From positions 1 to 64,000 of the forward strand of contig JBDXCG010000003.1 in NCBI GenBank assembly GCA_039980455.1: a DNA stretch of 64,000 nt, written 5' to 3'. This stretch comes from CALINF01 sp039980455. Its GTDB lineage: Bacteria > Pseudomonadota > Gammaproteobacteria > Pseudomonadales > Halieaceae. The notes beneath the pieces are model-generated. The model did not search any database, was not told where the DNA came from, and worked only from the letters and a program-made list of their open reading frames with translations. Below, piece after piece: positions 62,308 through 64,000 of the stretch; the stretch's first letter is position 1, and each line of letters opens with the position of its first letter. A program made the position numbers and the translations under genes.

Positions 62308-63123
62308 CTACTCGCCCTTGTCTAGATGTACGTCCATTTGGGGGTAGGGGATGCTGATTCCTGCCTCGTCAAACTTCAGTTTCACTGACTCGGTAGTTTC
62401 CCAAAGTACATCCCAGTAGTCAGCCGCGTTTACCCATGGGCGTACGACGAAATTGACACTGGAATCGGCGAGCTCGCTGATAGAAACGACGGGTGCAGGC
62501 TCTGCGAGCACGCGGTCATCGGCAGCGACAATTTCTTCCAGCAGGGCTTTGGCCTTGCGTATGTCGTCGTCATAGCCAATACCGAACACCATATCCACAC
62601 GGCGAGTCGGGCGAGCGCTGAAATTGGTGATGTTTCCGCCCATGATGGCGCCATTGGGGATGATGACTTCCTTATTGTCTGTTGTTGTCAGTATGGTGGT
62701 AAAAATACTGATCTTGTCTACGACGCCCATGGCTCCGCCGGCATCGATGAAGTCGCCTTTGGTAAATGGACGAAACACAATCAGCATCACACCGGCAGCA
62801 AAATTGGATAGAGAACTCTGCAGTGAGAGACCTATTGCCAGACCCGCGGCACCTAATAGAGCAATCAGTGAGGTGGTATCAATGCCTAACTGGCTCAATG
62901 CGGCGATTACAACAAAGAGCAGCAACACCCAGCGCACAATTGCACTGATGAAGCTGACCAGGATCTCGTCCGTCTCTTGCTTGCGCATCAGGCGTTGGAG
63001 TACGCCTACCACCATGCCTACGACCTTTTTACCAATGTAAAAAATCGCGAGGGCTAGCGCGATACGAATTCCCCACGGCACAATATACAGGTTTACTACA
63101 TCACCCATTCCCATGTCTTCCAT
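62308..63123 (-). CDS. mscS: MscS-family mechanosensitive channel
   Basis: 271 residues from ATG 63123, which has AGAGGA eight bases upstream; the frame to 63210 adds a non-family leader. Three helices, then the pore helix ALLGAAGLAIGLSLQSSLSNFAAGVMLIVF with its Ala/Gly zipper, then the beta domain (RPFTKGDFIDAGGAMGVV, VIIPNGAIMGGNITNFS). Releases solutes on hypo-osmotic shock. Close to E. coli MscS (286 aa) in size and order. Single gene. Confidence 0.93.
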   Translation of the reverse strand: MEDMGMGDVVNLYIVPWGIRIALALAIFYIGKKVVGMVVGVLQRLMRKQETDEILVSFISAIVRWVLLLFVVIAALSQLGIDTTSLIALLGAAGLAIGLSLQSSLSNFAAGVMLIVFRPFTKGDFIDAGGAMGVVDKISIFTTILTTTDNKEVIIPNGAIMGGNITNFSARPTRRVDMVFGIGYDDDIRKAKALLEEIVAADDRVLAEPAPVVSISELADSSVNFVVRPWVNAADYWDVLWETTESVKLKFDEAGISIPYPQMDVHLDKGE

Positions 63124-63468
63124 CCAACAATTCCTCTGATCATAAGTAGTACCAAGATGGGCGACAGCTGCGAAAAAGCAAGCTATGCCGTACTTCGGTT
63201 GGTTGAGCACTATAATAGATGAATTGCGGCTCGTCTTGCACTACAGAAGTCTCTTTTGAAAGTTACTATCGACTAGCCTTCTGGTTTTCAGCCCGCGCGA
63301 TTAGTGGCACTAACTAAGGCTATGTCTTTTTTGATCAGGTGAACTTTGATGCGCTGAATAGCCAGTCAGAATTTTGTGCCCGGATTTTTCGATAAGGTTG
63401 TGGATGCTCTTTGCCGTATCGGTCATCCTTGAGGATCAAGTGAGCTGAGCTCAGGAGGGTTGGGGAAA
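63124..63468. other. Divergent intergenic region mscS / SRAP gene
   Basis: 345 bp without a supportable gene. It holds TATAAT on the plus strand near 63218-63223 with a weak -35, about 250 bp from the SRAP start. On the minus strand TATTAT/TATAGT overlap the same spot and may serve mscS. AGGAGG is ten bases before the SRAP ATG. No SOS (LexA) box of the CTGT-N8-ACAG type is visible. Confidence 0.35.
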
Positions 63469-64000
63469 ATGTGCGGACGCGTAAACGTAATTGACAATCC
63501 AGGGCTGGTCCAGCTGCTGCGAGATCTCGGCATAGACCTTGCGTTGCCACCAGCGGTTAACGTAGCCCCAACCGAGCGCCTGTCGGTGGTGCGTGAGCTA
63601 GATCAGCAACGCTCGATGGATTCTGCGCGCTGGTGGCTAACACCTGCCTGGGCCAGCGAAGTAAGCCAGAAGTACGCTATGTTCAATGCACGCAGTGAAA
63701 CACTGGCCACCAGTCGGGCATTTCGTAAACCGTTTGAATCTCAGCGCGCCATCGTGCCAGTGAGCAGCTTTATCGAATGGCGCAAGGAGGGTGACGCCAA
63801 GCAACCCTACCTGATTAGTAGTGCCAGCGGTGCTTTCGCGATGGCTGCGTTGTGGGAGGAGTGGCGTGGAGGCGATGAACCCCTGCTCACTTGCACATTG
63901 GTCACAACGGCTGCGGCACCCGCTTTCGAGCCCTGGCACCATCGTATGCCGGTGGTTCTAGCGCCTCAAGAGGTCGATTTGTGGTTGGATAATACCCAGA
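63469..64000 (+). CDS. yedK: YedK/HMCES-type SRAP protein, 5' part (cut by window end)
   Basis: The first 177 codons from ATG 63469; the rest lies outside the window. The SOS-response-associated peptidase (SRAP) family forms a covalent cross-link with abasic sites in single-stranded DNA through Cys2. Visible here: MCGR with Cys2, FNARSET (the conserved NAR-E), SSFIEWR with the catalytic Glu, and FEPWHHRMPVVL with the conserved His. It protects or processes abasic sites at forks. The typical full length is ~220 residues, so about 45 are missing. No LexA box seen upstream. Confidence 0.92.
   Translation, partial: MCGRVNVIDNPGLVQLLRDLGIDLALPPAVNVAPTERLSVVRELDQQRSMDSARWWLTPAWASEVSQKYAMFNARSETLATSRAFRKPFESQRAIVPVSSFIEWRKEGDAKQPYLISSASGAFAMAALWEEWRGGDEPLLTCTLVTTAAAPAFEPWHHRMPVVLAPQEVDLWLDNTQ

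Noticed and set aside
63124..63468. LexA (SOS) box before the SRAP gene
   Set aside because: No CTGT-N8-ACAG or close variant found by eye in the upstream region.
1..64000. CRISPR array, tRNA/rRNA genes, prophage or transposon
   Set aside because: Intergenic gaps were read for spaced repeats, cloverleaf ends and recombinase genes; none seen apart from the two-copy repeat at the left edge.

Overview
The window looks like a chromosome segment of a marine-type gammaproteobacterium. Gene order and protein flavour point to the Cellvibrionales / OM60-NOR5 (Halieaceae-like) neighbourhood. This rests on the rsxABCDGE - metG / apbC - dcd block, the purN-purM / DUF2066 - perM - hda block, the Lrp / fused indolepyruvate oxidoreductase / leucine dehydrogenase block, and recall of family distribution; no search was run. 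Most of the window is compact core genome with short gaps, many ATGA/TGATG overlaps and moderate GC. I see no tRNA, rRNA, CRISPR array, integrase, transposase or phage gene.

Layout. 1-484: two copies of a ~142 bp structured repeat around a hairpin-bearing spacer. 485-4585: a GT-C type membrane protein and a large Ig-like, calcium-loop lipoprotein, convergent onto a strong terminator; this is the most accessory-looking part. 4921-8782: an Nramp-like transporter with altered metal-site motifs, a GT2 glycosyltransferase, a HolD-like protein, RimI and a small orphan. 8819-14424: the six-gene Rsx/Rnf electron-transport operon (minus strand). 14612-18290: metG, apbC and dcd. 18320-23812: purMN plus DUF3108, divergent from DUF2066, perM and hda. 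23820-30969: methionine aminotransferase plus omega-amidase, an Lrp regulator, fused indolepyruvate ferredoxin oxidoreductase and leucine dehydrogenase, i.e. 2-oxoacid and amino-acid metabolism. 30966-33673: a queuosine-precursor transporter, an SDR, a small membrane protein and a PTPS-like protein that lacks the usual catalytic residues. 33793-42395: aquaporin, oligopeptidase A, a secreted S9 peptidase, a DEAD-box helicase and a patatin/outer-membrane barrel protein.

42460-49692 is the most unusual stretch. It holds an SDF-type symporter fused to a periplasmic substrate-binding domain, a secreted PPP phosphatase fused to a PI3/4-kinase-like fold, and two facing transporters resembling the ATP/ADP translocase (NTT/Npt) superfamily, one with a C-terminal cadherin-like (CADG) domain. 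An exported kinase-like protein beside nucleotide-translocase-like carriers suggests, as a hypothesis only, a periplasmic phosphorylation module with its own nucleotide supply.

49810-64000: quinone reductase, acetyltransferase, cysK, a stretch with an orphan plus-strand terminator (possible small RNA), a thioredoxin-like lipoprotein coupled to yihY, an arsC-like/wrbA/DUF2069/sppA run, an RND pump with its adaptor, an MscS channel, and the 5' part of a YedK/HMCES (SRAP) gene cut by the window end.
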